Assembly: GCF_910592395.1 (NCBI RefSeq)
Contig: NC_088314.1
Location: forward strand, 1,426,001 to 1,490,000
Length of the DNA stretch: 64,000 bases
Source of the DNA: Lineus longissimus
Taxonomy: Eukaryota > Nemertea > Pilidiophora > Heteronemertea > Lineidae
Reading direction: 5' to 3'
Part shown: positions 38,384-49,900 of the stretch, in pieces
Layout: the number at the start of each line of letters is the position of its first letter
Numbering within the stretch: position 1 is the first letter of the stretch
The notes under the pieces: model-generated
The model's database searches: none
Told to the model about the DNA's origin: nothing
Seen by the model: only the letters and a program-made list of their open reading frames with translations
Translations under genes and position numbers: made by a program

Positions 38384-39633
38384 ATGGAAAACGTCAATCC
38401 AACCGCATTGCCCTACCATAACACAACAGAGAGTCTGGAAGGGCCCTTGAAGGCGACCTTGTCGCCTCATGACCAATATATCGTGGATGTCCTCAAGGTT
38501 ATTTACGACAACATGGATCACCTCCGAGAGATCATTTTCACTTTTGGTGTCCCTGGCAACATGTTGCTGTTCCTGGTGATGATACAGCGGAAGAACCGAA
38601 CCTCGTCCACTTGTATCTTCATGGCAGTGCTGGCGATCGTGGACACTTGTACTTTGCTAGGGTTACTCATCAATTCAAAGAAACTGATCAGTGCAGGTAT
38701 GTAAGAAAGTGGCCAATCTTCTTTTATCACAACAAATCACCCACTACTTGAATCTATCCGATGAATTCGGTAAAGCGTAAGAACCTATGCTGGGGATCCG
38801 ATATCTATGGCTCCAGCCAAGTCTGTGCTGTGTTTCCGTCAGGTTGAAAGTAATCGCAGAAGTAAGCTTTTAATTGGCTTGTATTTTTATCTCCTTCCAT
38901 ACATGCAGGTCTTATCGAGAAGGTCAACGTATGTAAACCAATTGCATTCATCAACAATGCATTCTCGTCTGCTTCCTGTTGGATCATCGTCGCTATGACA
39001 ACTGACAGACTAATCGCTGTCACATGGCCTCTAAAAAGTGGAACCCTCTGCACGGCCGGGCGAGCAAAGAAAACCGTTCTGGCGGTTTGCATCCTATGTT
39101 TGACTATAAATTCGCATTTTATATTCACTCAAAGTTATGTATGTAATCCTAACACAAATCGATGCACATGCACACAGCATGCATTCGGGTCTGAGGCGGC
39201 TGTCACTGTCATAAGATGGTGCGATTTCGCTGTCAATTCTGTCATCCCCATCTCGAGCTTATGCGTCCTGAATATCCTTATAGTAAGAGCTTTTAGCAAA
39301 TCACAGATCCAACAAAAAGGGTTACACACGAGTACTGGAGACACCACGAAGATAAATGATAAAGAAGGTGCCAAATCGAAACAACTCACACGCATGCTGC
39401 TCATTGTCAGTGTGGCATTCATCGTGACCGTGACTCCACATAGAGTCGGCCGCTCCTTGGAGTCTGTGTTTCCTCAAACTACGACAGTGGGTAACGCGGC
39501 GGTACGGGTGGTAAGGAGTTTTAACAATCGCCTCTGGTACGTCAACAATGCCATCAACTTTTACTTATATGTAATCGGCGGAGGCCGAAGGTTTCGACAG
39601 GATTTGAAGACGCTTTTCAACTGTGCAAAATGA
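38384..39633 (+). CDS. Rhodopsin-like (class A) G-protein-coupled receptor
   Basis: Two exons are predicted: 38,384-38,696 and 38,909-39,633. The intron is GTATGT...ACATGCAG, phase 1, and joining gives 345 residues ending at TGA. The chosen ATG is preceded by in-frame codons without another Met. Seven hydrophobic segments are visible: TM1 about 50-72 (GVPGNMLLFLV, with the family Asn), TM2 77-97, TM3 113-134 with Cys113 before it, TM4 158-178, TM5 210-232, TM6 265-285 and TM7 308-328. TM3 ends in TTDRL instead of DRY. TM6 has VTVTPHR rather than CWxP. TM7 reads NAINFYLY in place of NPxxY. An N-glycosylation site lies at Asn13. Loop two carries CNPNTNRCTC. This pattern resembles the FMRFamide/TRH-receptor-like peptide receptors that are expanded in lophotrochozoans. 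The ligand is unknown. Confidence 0.85.
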
Positions 39634-41240
39634 CATTTACGCAGCAATGTTTCTCACTGCAGAAAAAGGCAATTAGCTGCTTTGCTGTCCAGTGCCGTTC
39701 GGTTAAGAAGATTGACATCGTCAAATTTCTTCTTTCAGTGGATTACTGCTTTTTATCTTTCAATAATTATAAAAGTTTTGTGTGAGTGGAATGGGGCACC
39801 TGACGTATCTATTCATGAAATACACAGACTGGTCGAGTACACCAATCGCTCTGTACTGCCCTATCAGGATGGGTTTTTTTTAGATTATGGTTTCATCTTT
39901 CGTTAGACATGTGCATGACGATTCGAAAAGAGCGGCAGATTTGCAGTGCATGCTTTGAACAGATCTGGTGCTAATTTAGGAATGGTTTGCTCAGTCTGAA
40001 ACTAACGGCCATGATGAAAGACTTTCTGTGACATATTGGGTAATAATGTCTTCATTCAAGTTGGTAAAAGTTACAATCTTTAAAATTTCAATTTGTGAAT
40101 TGATGTTTCTATCAAGGTTAACATAAGGTACGTCGAAAAAGAGATAATTCATTCTCCTATAATAGTTGAAATTATTACAAGTAATCTCTACGATTTTGCG
40201 GGGAGGGGTTATTCCACCGGAGCTGCCGTCATACATAATGTCCTTCCGAATTTTTTAATCATCATTTCCCGCTCTTCAACCCAGCACTTCTCCACCGATC
40301 CATGGCTAGTTATCCTTGATAGAGAGTGTCCTGCTTCCAGAGATGTCCGATAAGGCAGCTACCGCTACTGAGACTGATGGCTAGCTATAAAACAGCTCTT
40401 TCCAGTTTGATTAGGTTAGAGTAATTATGACAACTCCCCAGCTGCTACGATCCACTGTCCATCCCGGAAAATGCTAAGTGTCAACCAATAGCACAGAGAT
40501 GCCAATGCAAGGGTATAATCGGGTGATGATAGAGCTGCTGGTACATTAGTATCACTCTCGATACGATGACACGCTAATTTGCTATAATAGGAGTATGCTG
40601 GACCATATAAAAAAGATATGTTTCTCATCAGGGAAGGTCGCTGCTGTACATCACTCGGCCTTGTGTTATATAAAACTTGGCAAATTGGATATTAATCAGA
40701 ACTAACTGTAATTAGTAATGCTAAGCAAATGATTCGTCTCTAACGAGGAAAATTCTTTTCTGTATATCGCTCGGCAGTGGTTGGAAACTAAACATTTTGT
40801 GTTCTTTACGTAGTATACGATCGAAAAGGACTCAACTAAGTTTTGGCAGGAAACGAATAATCTTCGTTAAGCCGATGGTGAGGAAGAAGAGTTTTCAAGT
40901 AAGTGAATATACTGTGGAGACGCTATTTACATAGATTCACACAGTTTCACATAGACCAATCGCACGCAATATAAGTATTAGCATTTCGTAGAGGCGCTCG
41001 CTCTTTAACCAGCTAAATAGCGTCTACACGATATTTATATGAAACGCGAGATACATATGCCCGGGACGCACTATCGGAGGTAAGATTTTCTGTCCAAACC
41101 TGATTCAATTTTTAAGTCCTCTTTGAATGTCCCAGTTAGCACGCCCGCTCGCTCGGATGATGGGGTTTTCGCGTTGTAACAGTTCTGTTTCTCTTTTCTC
41201 TAACAGGCAACCCCCCTAGCAGACGAGACGCAAGGGAAAG
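39634..41240. other. Intergenic region and 5' UTR of SLC35G-like gene
   Basis: The acceptor CTCTTTTCTCTAACAG at 41,206 lies 35 bp before the transporter's ATG, so its leader is spliced. A candidate untranslated first exon ends at TTTTCAA|GTAAGTG near 40,897. No other coding exon is seen. A dense AT-rich block occupies 40,060-40,260. Confidence 0.4.
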
Positions 41241-42569
41241 ATGACGAGCAAAGACCTTGGATCGTGCTGCAGTCATTGCGTGGGCTTCTTCATCTCCCTA
41301 GCCAGTGCCTTTTTCACCGCCCTGAACGGTCTAATATTCGTCTATGTAGAACCGTACGGATTCAATGCGATTCTGTGCAACTTCTATCGCTTCGCCTTGA
41401 TGACAATAATATCGTTGTTCTTAGTTTTACTGAAAGGCGAGACGTTGATTGTGAAGAGACCGCTCCTGTGGTTTGGTTCCTTCTTTTTCTCTTGCAAGAG
41501 TTTGCTGTTTTACTTAGCCATAGCTTACTCCGAGTTGTATGCTGATGTGTACGCTATCAATACGCTTCAGGTCGCTTTCGTTGCCCTATTGGGATGGCTG
41601 ATTCTAGGTGAACGGTGCGATTTTGTGGATCTGATCTTGATTGCGCTCATTATGGTTGGAGCTGTTATCATTATTCAGCCACAGTTTATCCGAAACTTGC
41701 TACATGAACCAGAATCGGCGGAGAATCGGTGCAACAAGCCAACGCACATTTGGGAGAACAGGACGCACGAGCTGGACCAATATTTCAACTCTACAGACGG
41801 AACGTTCTACCTTGAGTTAAACACGATTCCTGGCTTTAACAATGATACGGCTATAGGTGGACTGCAGAATGTTCTGAGTAACTTTTCGAACACATCAACC
41901 ACATTGGAAGCGCTCTCAAACACCGACACTATTTCATACGGAATACGACATAATGCATCGTGGATATCTGATAAATCTGTTCAAAATGTGCATGTAGAAT
42001 GCAACAGACTTCTTAGTGGCCTATTAGCTGTGCTCTCCACCGTAAGCATGGCTATATTTTACGTCTGCCTCCGGACAACTAAAGACGTCTTCCTTGGGAC
42101 TGTCGTGCTGTATAAGAATTTCACAGGTGTTATCATGACAGTGATCCTTGCATCGTCTCTTAGAATGTGGACCTTTCCCGCCCAGGCTATTCCGTGGTTG
42201 ATTCTGCTGACCCTGTGTATATCTGGCGGGCTGAGTTTCGGCCTTTCTGTGATAGCACTACGACGAGAGAAAGCTGCCGTGGTATCCATTGGGAGAACCT
42301 CACAAGTCATCTTCAGTTATCTTATGGAGATCACGATTCTGCGTCATCTTCCAAACTTACTAAGTTCTGTTGGTGCATCATTGACTGTCGTTGCTTCGCT
42401 TGTGTTCTTTCTGCGTCGCCTTTACAGAGTCGATGGAGAGGAAGAGGTCAAGAATGAGCATACGCCGATCCTGAATGGTGCGGCACCAACGGATGTGACG
42501 TCGCAGGAATTCGGGATGGACAACCTAGGACACAATATCGACCAGGCGAAACTCGCAGAGGCGCCGTAG
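41241..42569 (+). CDS. SLC35G-like EamA (drug/metabolite) transporter
   Basis: This uninterrupted frame of 442 residues has its ATG in a good context (AAGATGACG). Ten hydrophobic segments form two EamA halves. Residues about 12-150 include SLASAFFTALNGLIFVYVEP, NFYRFALMTIISLFLV, AYSELYADVYAINTLQVAFV and LGERCDFVDLILIALIMVGA. Residues about 255-395 include FGLSVIALRREKAAVVSIGR and LVFFLRRLYRV. These match the SLC35G group (SLC35G1 type), which acts in plasma or ER/Golgi membranes. The substrate is uncertain. The halves are separated by an unusually long loop (about 150-255) with several N-glycosylation sites (NRT, NST, NDT, NFS, NTS, NAS). Human SLC35G1, by memory, is about 365 residues, so this loop largely accounts for the extra length. 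The coding part is intronless. Confidence 0.85.
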   Translation: MTSKDLGSCCSHCVGFFISLASAFFTALNGLIFVYVEPYGFNAILCNFYRFALMTIISLFLVLLKGETLIVKRPLLWFGSFFFSCKSLLFYLAIAYSELYADVYAINTLQVAFVALLGWLILGERCDFVDLILIALIMVGAVIIIQPQFIRNLLHEPESAENRCNKPTHIWENRTHELDQYFNSTDGTFYLELNTIPGFNNDTAIGGLQNVLSNFSNTSTTLEALSNTDTISYGIRHNASWISDKSVQNVHVECNRLLSGLLAVLSTVSMAIFYVCLRTTKDVFLGTVVLYKNFTGVIMTVILASSLRMWTFPAQAIPWLILLTLCISGGLSFGLSVIALRREKAAVVSIGRTSQVIFSYLMEITILRHLPNLLSSVGASLTVVASLVFFLRRLYRVDGEEEVKNEHTPILNGAAPTDVTSQEFGMDNLGHNIDQAKLAEAP

Positions 42570-43909
42570 TGACTCGCCCTCTTCCTCTCCATGTAGTCAC
42601 GCGCAAAATATTACTACCGTTTGTACTTGAATGTGGGGAAATCTAAATGCAGTCGCAGGGTACTTCTCGAGAAGCAAAGCTCATGCAGGGTGTGAGTGCA
42701 ATAGCTTCATAAAGCAAATGTGTCTAAAAGGTGAAGCGGGTGCTTTTCCATTCAAGAATGCCAATTGATCGAAAAGGAACAGCAATTCAACAGTAAACAA
42801 AACTTTAATTTCATGCAGTTACAAAAATGTCATTTCGTCCGTGCCAATTCAAATTTGCCAACAAAAGAGAAGGTAGATGAGGCCCTACTAACATGCATCA
42901 ATTAAATCCGACGAAACTGAGTTTCACTCCTTATGATTATTTTCCATTTTTGGCTGAGAAATACCATGCACAATATACGAAACTTGAACACTTTCTCCCT
43001 CGTTTAGTCATCAGAAAGTGACACCATACCAGCAGTGGTGTCCGAGGGATTATTACGACATTACCTTGGTAAGATTATTGGTTGAAGATTATTTGTTTGC
43101 ATGGGAATGATGGGATACATATAAGCGAACTTTGTTAGATTGAAATGTATACGTGTATCATAAATGTCATAGATAATATAAATTAATCATCAATCTATAC
43201 TTGACGTCACTGGTTGGAAGAACCAATACTTGTTTCGCATGCATTTTCATCACAGTTAATGCTTTCCAACAGAATATATAGTAATCAGTAGTAACAAGCT
43301 GTCTAACAAATCAACAATCAACAATACCCAACAAAATGGTAATAAATAACTAATAACTAGTGAAACACATCTACAAAGCGTTCAATAATTGGAAGGGAAC
43401 TCATCCTTATACGACATTTAAAGCTAAAAAACCCTTACTTTTAGAGAGCATTTCTGGAAACTACTATAGTTTTTTGACAGAAAGTCAGCGACTCGTCATG
43501 TTTACAGTGAATAGGTTATATCAAGACTTAATAAAGACCAGTCTTTAGTATTTCTTGGCAATATTGAATGTAACAATAAAAATGCTTATAACAACAACAA
43601 AAACAACAACAACAACAACAACAGTATTTCTACATTTTTCGAGCATTCGTCCGATTCAATAAATTTCTTGAAAATCACATTTCGGACGTCATTATACATT
43701 GATCAATTTCAAATTCTTCTCGGATAACGAGTGCATATACATGTACATAAAAAATATGATGAGGGTTACAAAACTTCTAATTGCGAAACTGCAGGAAGCA
43801 ACAACATAACATGCAAGACTATGGAGAACATGAAGTGACACAACGCCAGCATTGCGTAGCTAACGCCACTTGAACAACGTAACACATGCTAAAGACAAAA
43901 CGGTGGCTC
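42570..43909. other. Convergent 3' UTR region
   Basis: This lies between the stop of the SLC35G-like gene (+) and the stop of the bromodomain gene (-). AATAAA signals on the plus strand occur at 43,341, 43,574 and 43,659 and could end the transporter mRNA. An (AAC)n microsatellite spans about 43,589-43,622. No coding exon is seen. Confidence 0.45.
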
Positions 43910-46900
43910 TCAACTTATGAGGTTCCTGACGGGATTAGCAAACGGTTTGATTGGAATCTCCTCTTGCTCGTCACTGGTGTGATCACTGTCGGGCCTGCAC
44001 TCATCAGGATTGCCCGTCAGGCCTGGCAAAATAATTTGACGATATTAGGCTATGTGTAGACCCAGTCACTCGATATAGGACTTTTCTTGGAATCCAAGGG
44101 TCGTCAGACAAGGCTATTTACGTTACCCCGCACAACCACGCCCTAACGCAGTAAGGACCAGATTTTCGGTAACAATAGACTCGCTCGATGGTTGGTAACA
44201 ATAGACCCGCTCAATCTTTTGTAACAATAGACCCGCTCGAGCTCTAGTATTAACAATAGGCCCGCCCGATCTTTTATGACTGATGAAATTGAGGGGTGTA
44301 GGGAGTGCATTGCATCCCTCTATTAAATTAGTTTCAAAAGACCGGGTGGCTTTATTGTTACAGGGAAATTCCTTCCTCACTGACACTCTGTAGTAGTACG
44401 GTCAACTTCTATTTGACACCGTGTCAACTAGCCCCTTGGTACTGTAGACGGTGTAGACTGAAGTTGTTACTCAGTAAAGAAAATATTTTAAGTGGTTTCT
44501 CTTGCCAATTCATATGAAAAATCGTCTGCGTCTGGTGCTTGGAATATTCTCTTCCTCAGATAAACATACATGACATAGCGATGAAACTACATTTATACGT
44601 ATAAAGAAGGCTACTGCTCCGCCTTTTAGTTACAACTCGGCTCTTAGTTTCAATGCTACAGTGTTCTTGGCCTCAATGTGTAGTACTCACCAATAAGGTC
44701 ATCGTACTGCTCTGGGAAGTACTCCATCATGAGGTTGTTGAATACCTCCTCAAGCATCCGGCAGTCTCCTAGGATCTTACCCGACTGAAACATTATAAAC
44801 ATCATGATGATAAGGACGAGTGTAATACACGTATTACAAGAACGTTGGAAATGACTGACAGGTGACCAATAACAAATTGTCGCCATGTCCGAAGATCCAA
44901 AACGAACGATATCTTGAACTCCATGGAACCACTGACTAATCGCGATCCTGATTTATTTGGATAAGTAGACTCCCGAAACGGTCCAGGTCAAATGATTAAG
45001 AGATTCACGTAGGAAAATATCTGAACAGTAAATGCACTGACCTTGTTGTACAGATGACAGTTCCAAAAGATCCGCTTGACATCATGTACGAACTCCCTCA
45101 GATGGACATAGGCGCGGTCAGCTAACTTACGAGCGATCCATTCCAACCACATGGGCCGCTTCACTATCTTGTAATAGTCGGGTGGCAACTGGAAGAAAGG
45201 TCAAACACTTACCGGTAATGATATTCTTATCAAACATGGGCCCACGGTAGATGCTACAAAGTGATGACACTTCCAGATAGCCTAATGCAGATTGGAATAA
45301 TGCATTACCAGATGCATTAGGACACACTCTCCCTGAATTAAGCTGACGAAGTAGGTAAAAGGTGATCTGGCGTATTTGTAGTCTGCTTTTATGCTTTATA
45401 GTGGAGGCTCAAGTTTAAGAAGCTGGCGTTCCTTGCAATTCAAGATTTGTGTTCAAGTGATATCGACTCTTGAAAGAGAAGTTCCCACTACAACAATACG
45501 ATCGACTACAATCACACGATCCGTATCTCCGTGGTTCCATGAAGTCTTACTTGTTCATGTTTCTTCTTTCTGTCGCTGGCGAAGGGGTCGCTCTCACTCA
45601 TGTTCCACAGTTCGTTCAAGATTTTGGTACACGGCTGCAGAGGAATTGAACAAGGTGAGTTATGCTGCTGATGATGTTACTTGCTAACGATGCAATGCAA
45701 TAATGCTCTGCAACTTGTTCTGCATAGCTATACCTTCGTGGTCACCGCTAAATCTTCATTTTATAAAATTACCCATGAAAATTATGCTTCTGTCTGCCCT
45801 GACACCAGCTACTCCTAATGTTAAACATTTACCGCAGTGTGAGGAAACCCCCGTCTCTTCCCTGGTGTTATCTTCTCCGGGGATAAACTGGTGACCTTCC
45901 AGCCGCTGCACCTCCGAGACCTCCGTGGTGGACTGATGGTCCTTATATCTTGCAAATCATGCACTGGTTTTCCCTTTGTCGGCTTTCTGGTAGGACTGTT
46001 GTTCATCTTAGAATTCTTTTTAGGACTTGAGTTTACGGTTGGGTTCCTTGTTGGGCTCGCAATCAGTTTCATCAGCTCGGACGAATCGTCTGCCTCCTTG
46101 GCGGCTCTATGTTTCCTGGTTGGACTCCCAGATAAGTCGTCTGCATTGGTCATCCTTCCCTCTGTTGGCCGTTTTCCTTTCTTCGCTTTGCGATGATAAA
46201 GTCCTCGGGGGTCTTCTTCAGATGAACCTACATTGATAGAAAAGTAAATCGACTCCTTACGTTTCTTCTAAAAGGATGAATACAAAATGGGTGCGGCCAA
46301 TCTCCACATGCCAGACGCGCAGACGACATAGCGCATTAGCTATGAAAGTTACTTGGAAATGACTTGTTAAGGAAGGTGATGGTCACAAACACATCATTGA
46401 AGGTTAAACCAGAGATGAAGCATTTCATTCTCAACTTACCACTGATGTCTTGCTCGCTCTCTGGAGTTCGTTCAAACGACGATGATAGATTTCTCTTCAC
46501 ATTGGAGTGACCATTATCCTTCGCATTGAGGTCGCACGACTTCGCATTTGGACTCACTCGCACTTCTCTCCAAGTACCTTCGGGGCATGAAGTGGAGACA
46601 CTTCGTCTTCGCTTTGGTGGCGACTTGTACCGAACATGGCCACCTTTTGGCATGCCTTCTCTTTGTGTGTCCGCCAATCTGTTCATCGCATCGATGTAGT
46701 TGGTGTCTGTGATGCTCGTGTAGTTTACAATTATCTCTGGCCGTAAGATCTCCTCGTTACTCTTAGCAGCCAGATTGCGACATGCGCCTTCCCTAACTTC
46801 ACCTACAAAAGCGTCCACATCCTCGTTACTTTCCACTAGTCTTCCAAACCCACTTGTCTTTTGGCTTGCCTTGTAATTTTGGAAGCAAGGGAATCCAGGT

Positions 46901-49900
46901 TTGCATACAGGACAAAGGTGCGAGAGTGAACATTCCCGCAGCATGTCCCCAGCCTTCTTTGGTGGACAAGGGCATCTACTCTTTGCACTAAAGGCGTCTC
47001 TTCCCCCAGCAGAAGATCTCGCAACTCTAAATGGTGAACCATGCTTACTGTTCAACAAATCCAGGCGCTGTGATGGTGAATATTTTCTCAAACCTTCTCC
47101 GGTTTTGGAATGCTTTGCTTCCTCCCCTGCATGTAGTCCTGTAACTACGTACGAGTCGGCCTCAACTGATTTCTTCTTGTCAGGTTTATCCACTCTCGAC
47201 CTGGTAACCCCATTGTCAGTTCCCCGACAGTTCGTTTTAGCAGGGAGACTTTCTTGGATGTCCATCCTTGTCGGTGTGTCAGAATGTCCAACTGGAACAC
47301 CAGCCCTACCCGAATTAAAGACTCTTTTAGATACTGTGATGTCTTCTCTCTCTCCTTCAGAGCATGTTCCCTGACTTGGTGTCACACCGCCCCGCGTCAT
47401 CTCCCAATCAGGCTTCTGTATCCCCGTCATTTCATCCCTGGTCGCCAACCTGCGGTATTTCTTTCCATCTCTTGTCTTGCAGTAAACGATAACCGCATGA
47501 CTATCAGGAGAGAAGCAATGGCCGTATATGATCTCCTTGGCCTCGCCTGGTTGTTTAGCTTGACCGGTATTGTCAAAGAACCACCATCGTTTTCCCTTCA
47601 TTAGCTCTACAACTGAGCTCAGCTGAGGTGTACCTTTCAACATCTTATTGAACAGAGTGGTTCCTTGGCCAACTGCTACTCCACAAGCCACAGCATTTCT
47701 GACGTTCTCGGTGGGGGAATCCCAACCTAATGACCCTACATTCTTCTGCTTTGGGCGAGAATTCGGGGTCAGACGAAACGTCCATTCCCCATAAGCGCCG
47801 GTCCCTGATTCAATCCTCAGGGTTTTCTTCGTTAAGCTTACCTCCTTCTGCTGAACTTCATCTACGACTCTGTTTTTGTTGACACATGGGTCCTGCAGTT
47901 TATTGCCGGAGGAACCCGTATTGGGAAGCGAAGGACAGAGAGACGTTTCTCCGACAACTTTACGAGGCGTATAAATGGCATTAGAACAGTTCAGCTTGGT
48001 GGGAGTTTCAGATTGGTACCTTTGTACTGCTGGATATTGAGTTGATGCCGATTGTGAGTATTGCATGTCAGAGCCGTTTCCCTTAGGAAACTGTGTCTCT
48101 TCCTGGACAGAAGGTAATACGTCTAAGTGTTGTCCGCTTCTAGACGGCTTCGCCTGTCTTACAGGAGTACTGGTCATTGCCCCCTTCCCCAGAAGCTCAC
48201 TCCGCCAATCAGCTGAACGACTTGGAATAACATCAACCTGGCAGACACGCTTCTTCTGATGACGAACTCTTCCATCAGATGGTGTCTTCCTTTGCATCTC
48301 CATCGAAACTGACAGGCACTTAGAGATGTTTGACTGGCTAATGCTCGAGTCAGAACTATCAGATGAAACCACCAACCTCTTGCGTTTGTTGTCTACAGAG
48401 TTATCAATGGAGTCAATGAAAACGCTGTTAGGTGTCAATTTCAGTGATTGATATCCGACGCCCTGTTGCGTTTGAATCAGAGATGGTAGTACAGGTATTC
48501 CCATTTCTTCATTTAATGCCACAGCAGACGCAACCTGCGAGTAGTGCGGTACTTGCGTATCGGAGGAAGTCTTATTTTCAGAACACGGTGCAGACTCCCC
48601 TTCAGTTTTCATCAGCGCCAACATGTTCAACATCTGATCTGCTGTAACTACTACATAGCTGATGTTGGAGATTATGCTTCCGTATGCAATGCTGTGAAAG
48701 GCCGTGGAACACTGACTAGAAACCTCAGACTCCGTAGGAATGGAATTGGAACTACTGGTGATATTTGCCACTTTCAGCAGTCCCCTCTGAGCCCTGAGTA
48801 TGTTTGTAAGGTGTTTGATAATATCCGCGCCAAGTTTGAATCGTGGGTCGTCTAACTGTCCTGGTTTTACTGACTTCATCAGTGTCATTATCTGCCCTAT
48901 CTTCTGCTTGAAATCTCCCTGGAATGATGCATTTAAACTCCTCATCAAGTGGTTATCACCATCAGTTTCCGAGCTCATATCATTTAACACCTTACTCAAC
49001 TGCCTTACGTCTTCCAGAAACGAATTCTCTATCTTCCCACATCCTCCTGACTTCGGGTTCAAACCAACTCCTAGTACCTGCAGGCTACCATGCCCCGAGT
49101 CGACATTCTCCGTGTCGTTCCTGTAGTCCGATTCGTAGAAGTCATCATAGACACTTGGATCTTGGCTCTTGTCACAGCTGAAGCCAAACGATTCTGATGA
49201 GAGGGGTAGAAAGCCGTCGTATGGTACTTCAATGGCCAGGCCTTTTACCTGAAAGGAAGCGACACCCAAATTGAAAGTATTGAAGATAAATGTATGTTGC
49301 CATCCTAAGGACAAGTCGTGGTGTACTTATATCTTTAGATAACAGGACACGCTGAAAATTAAGAAATCAAATGATAAACTTTCTGATCTTGATGATGTGC
49401 CTTTTTAACTGGAATTATGTTAGAACCCCTTAACTAGGACCCCTCTGCTCACCTCTGGCTCCAAGTTCTTGGTCCAGTCGCGACTTGATCCTAAGAAGGT
49501 GTCTCCCTTGATCATATCCTCTTCAAAGCATTCATCAGGGATGCCACCCTCGCCGTCTTCATCCTCGTTCCAGGTCACCCTTGTCGGGAAAATAGCCTGT
49601 CCTTCAACCAGTAGGTCGTCAACTACATCACCAGAGATTTCCTCGTATGGCACCACTTCTTCTGAAATGAAAAGACCGGGATATGCCAGAGATCACCTAT
49701 CCCTAGGAGTTGGACAGTTTACTGCTTTCACCATTGGCTTGTAATTCCACCCAGCAATTGCATCGCCTCTTATTGGAACAACGGTACAATGACGTAAAAA
49801 GTAACTCACCTCCTCGACATTCCTGCCAGCTCGCTTCATCACTGTCCGGTGAATATGGTGAAGGCTTCTCCTTGATCACTACGCTCCTGTTTGGTGACTC

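Noticed and set aside
48924-49181. Several plus-strand frames inside 46-54 kb
   Set aside because: They are antisense shadows of the bromodomain gene's large exons.
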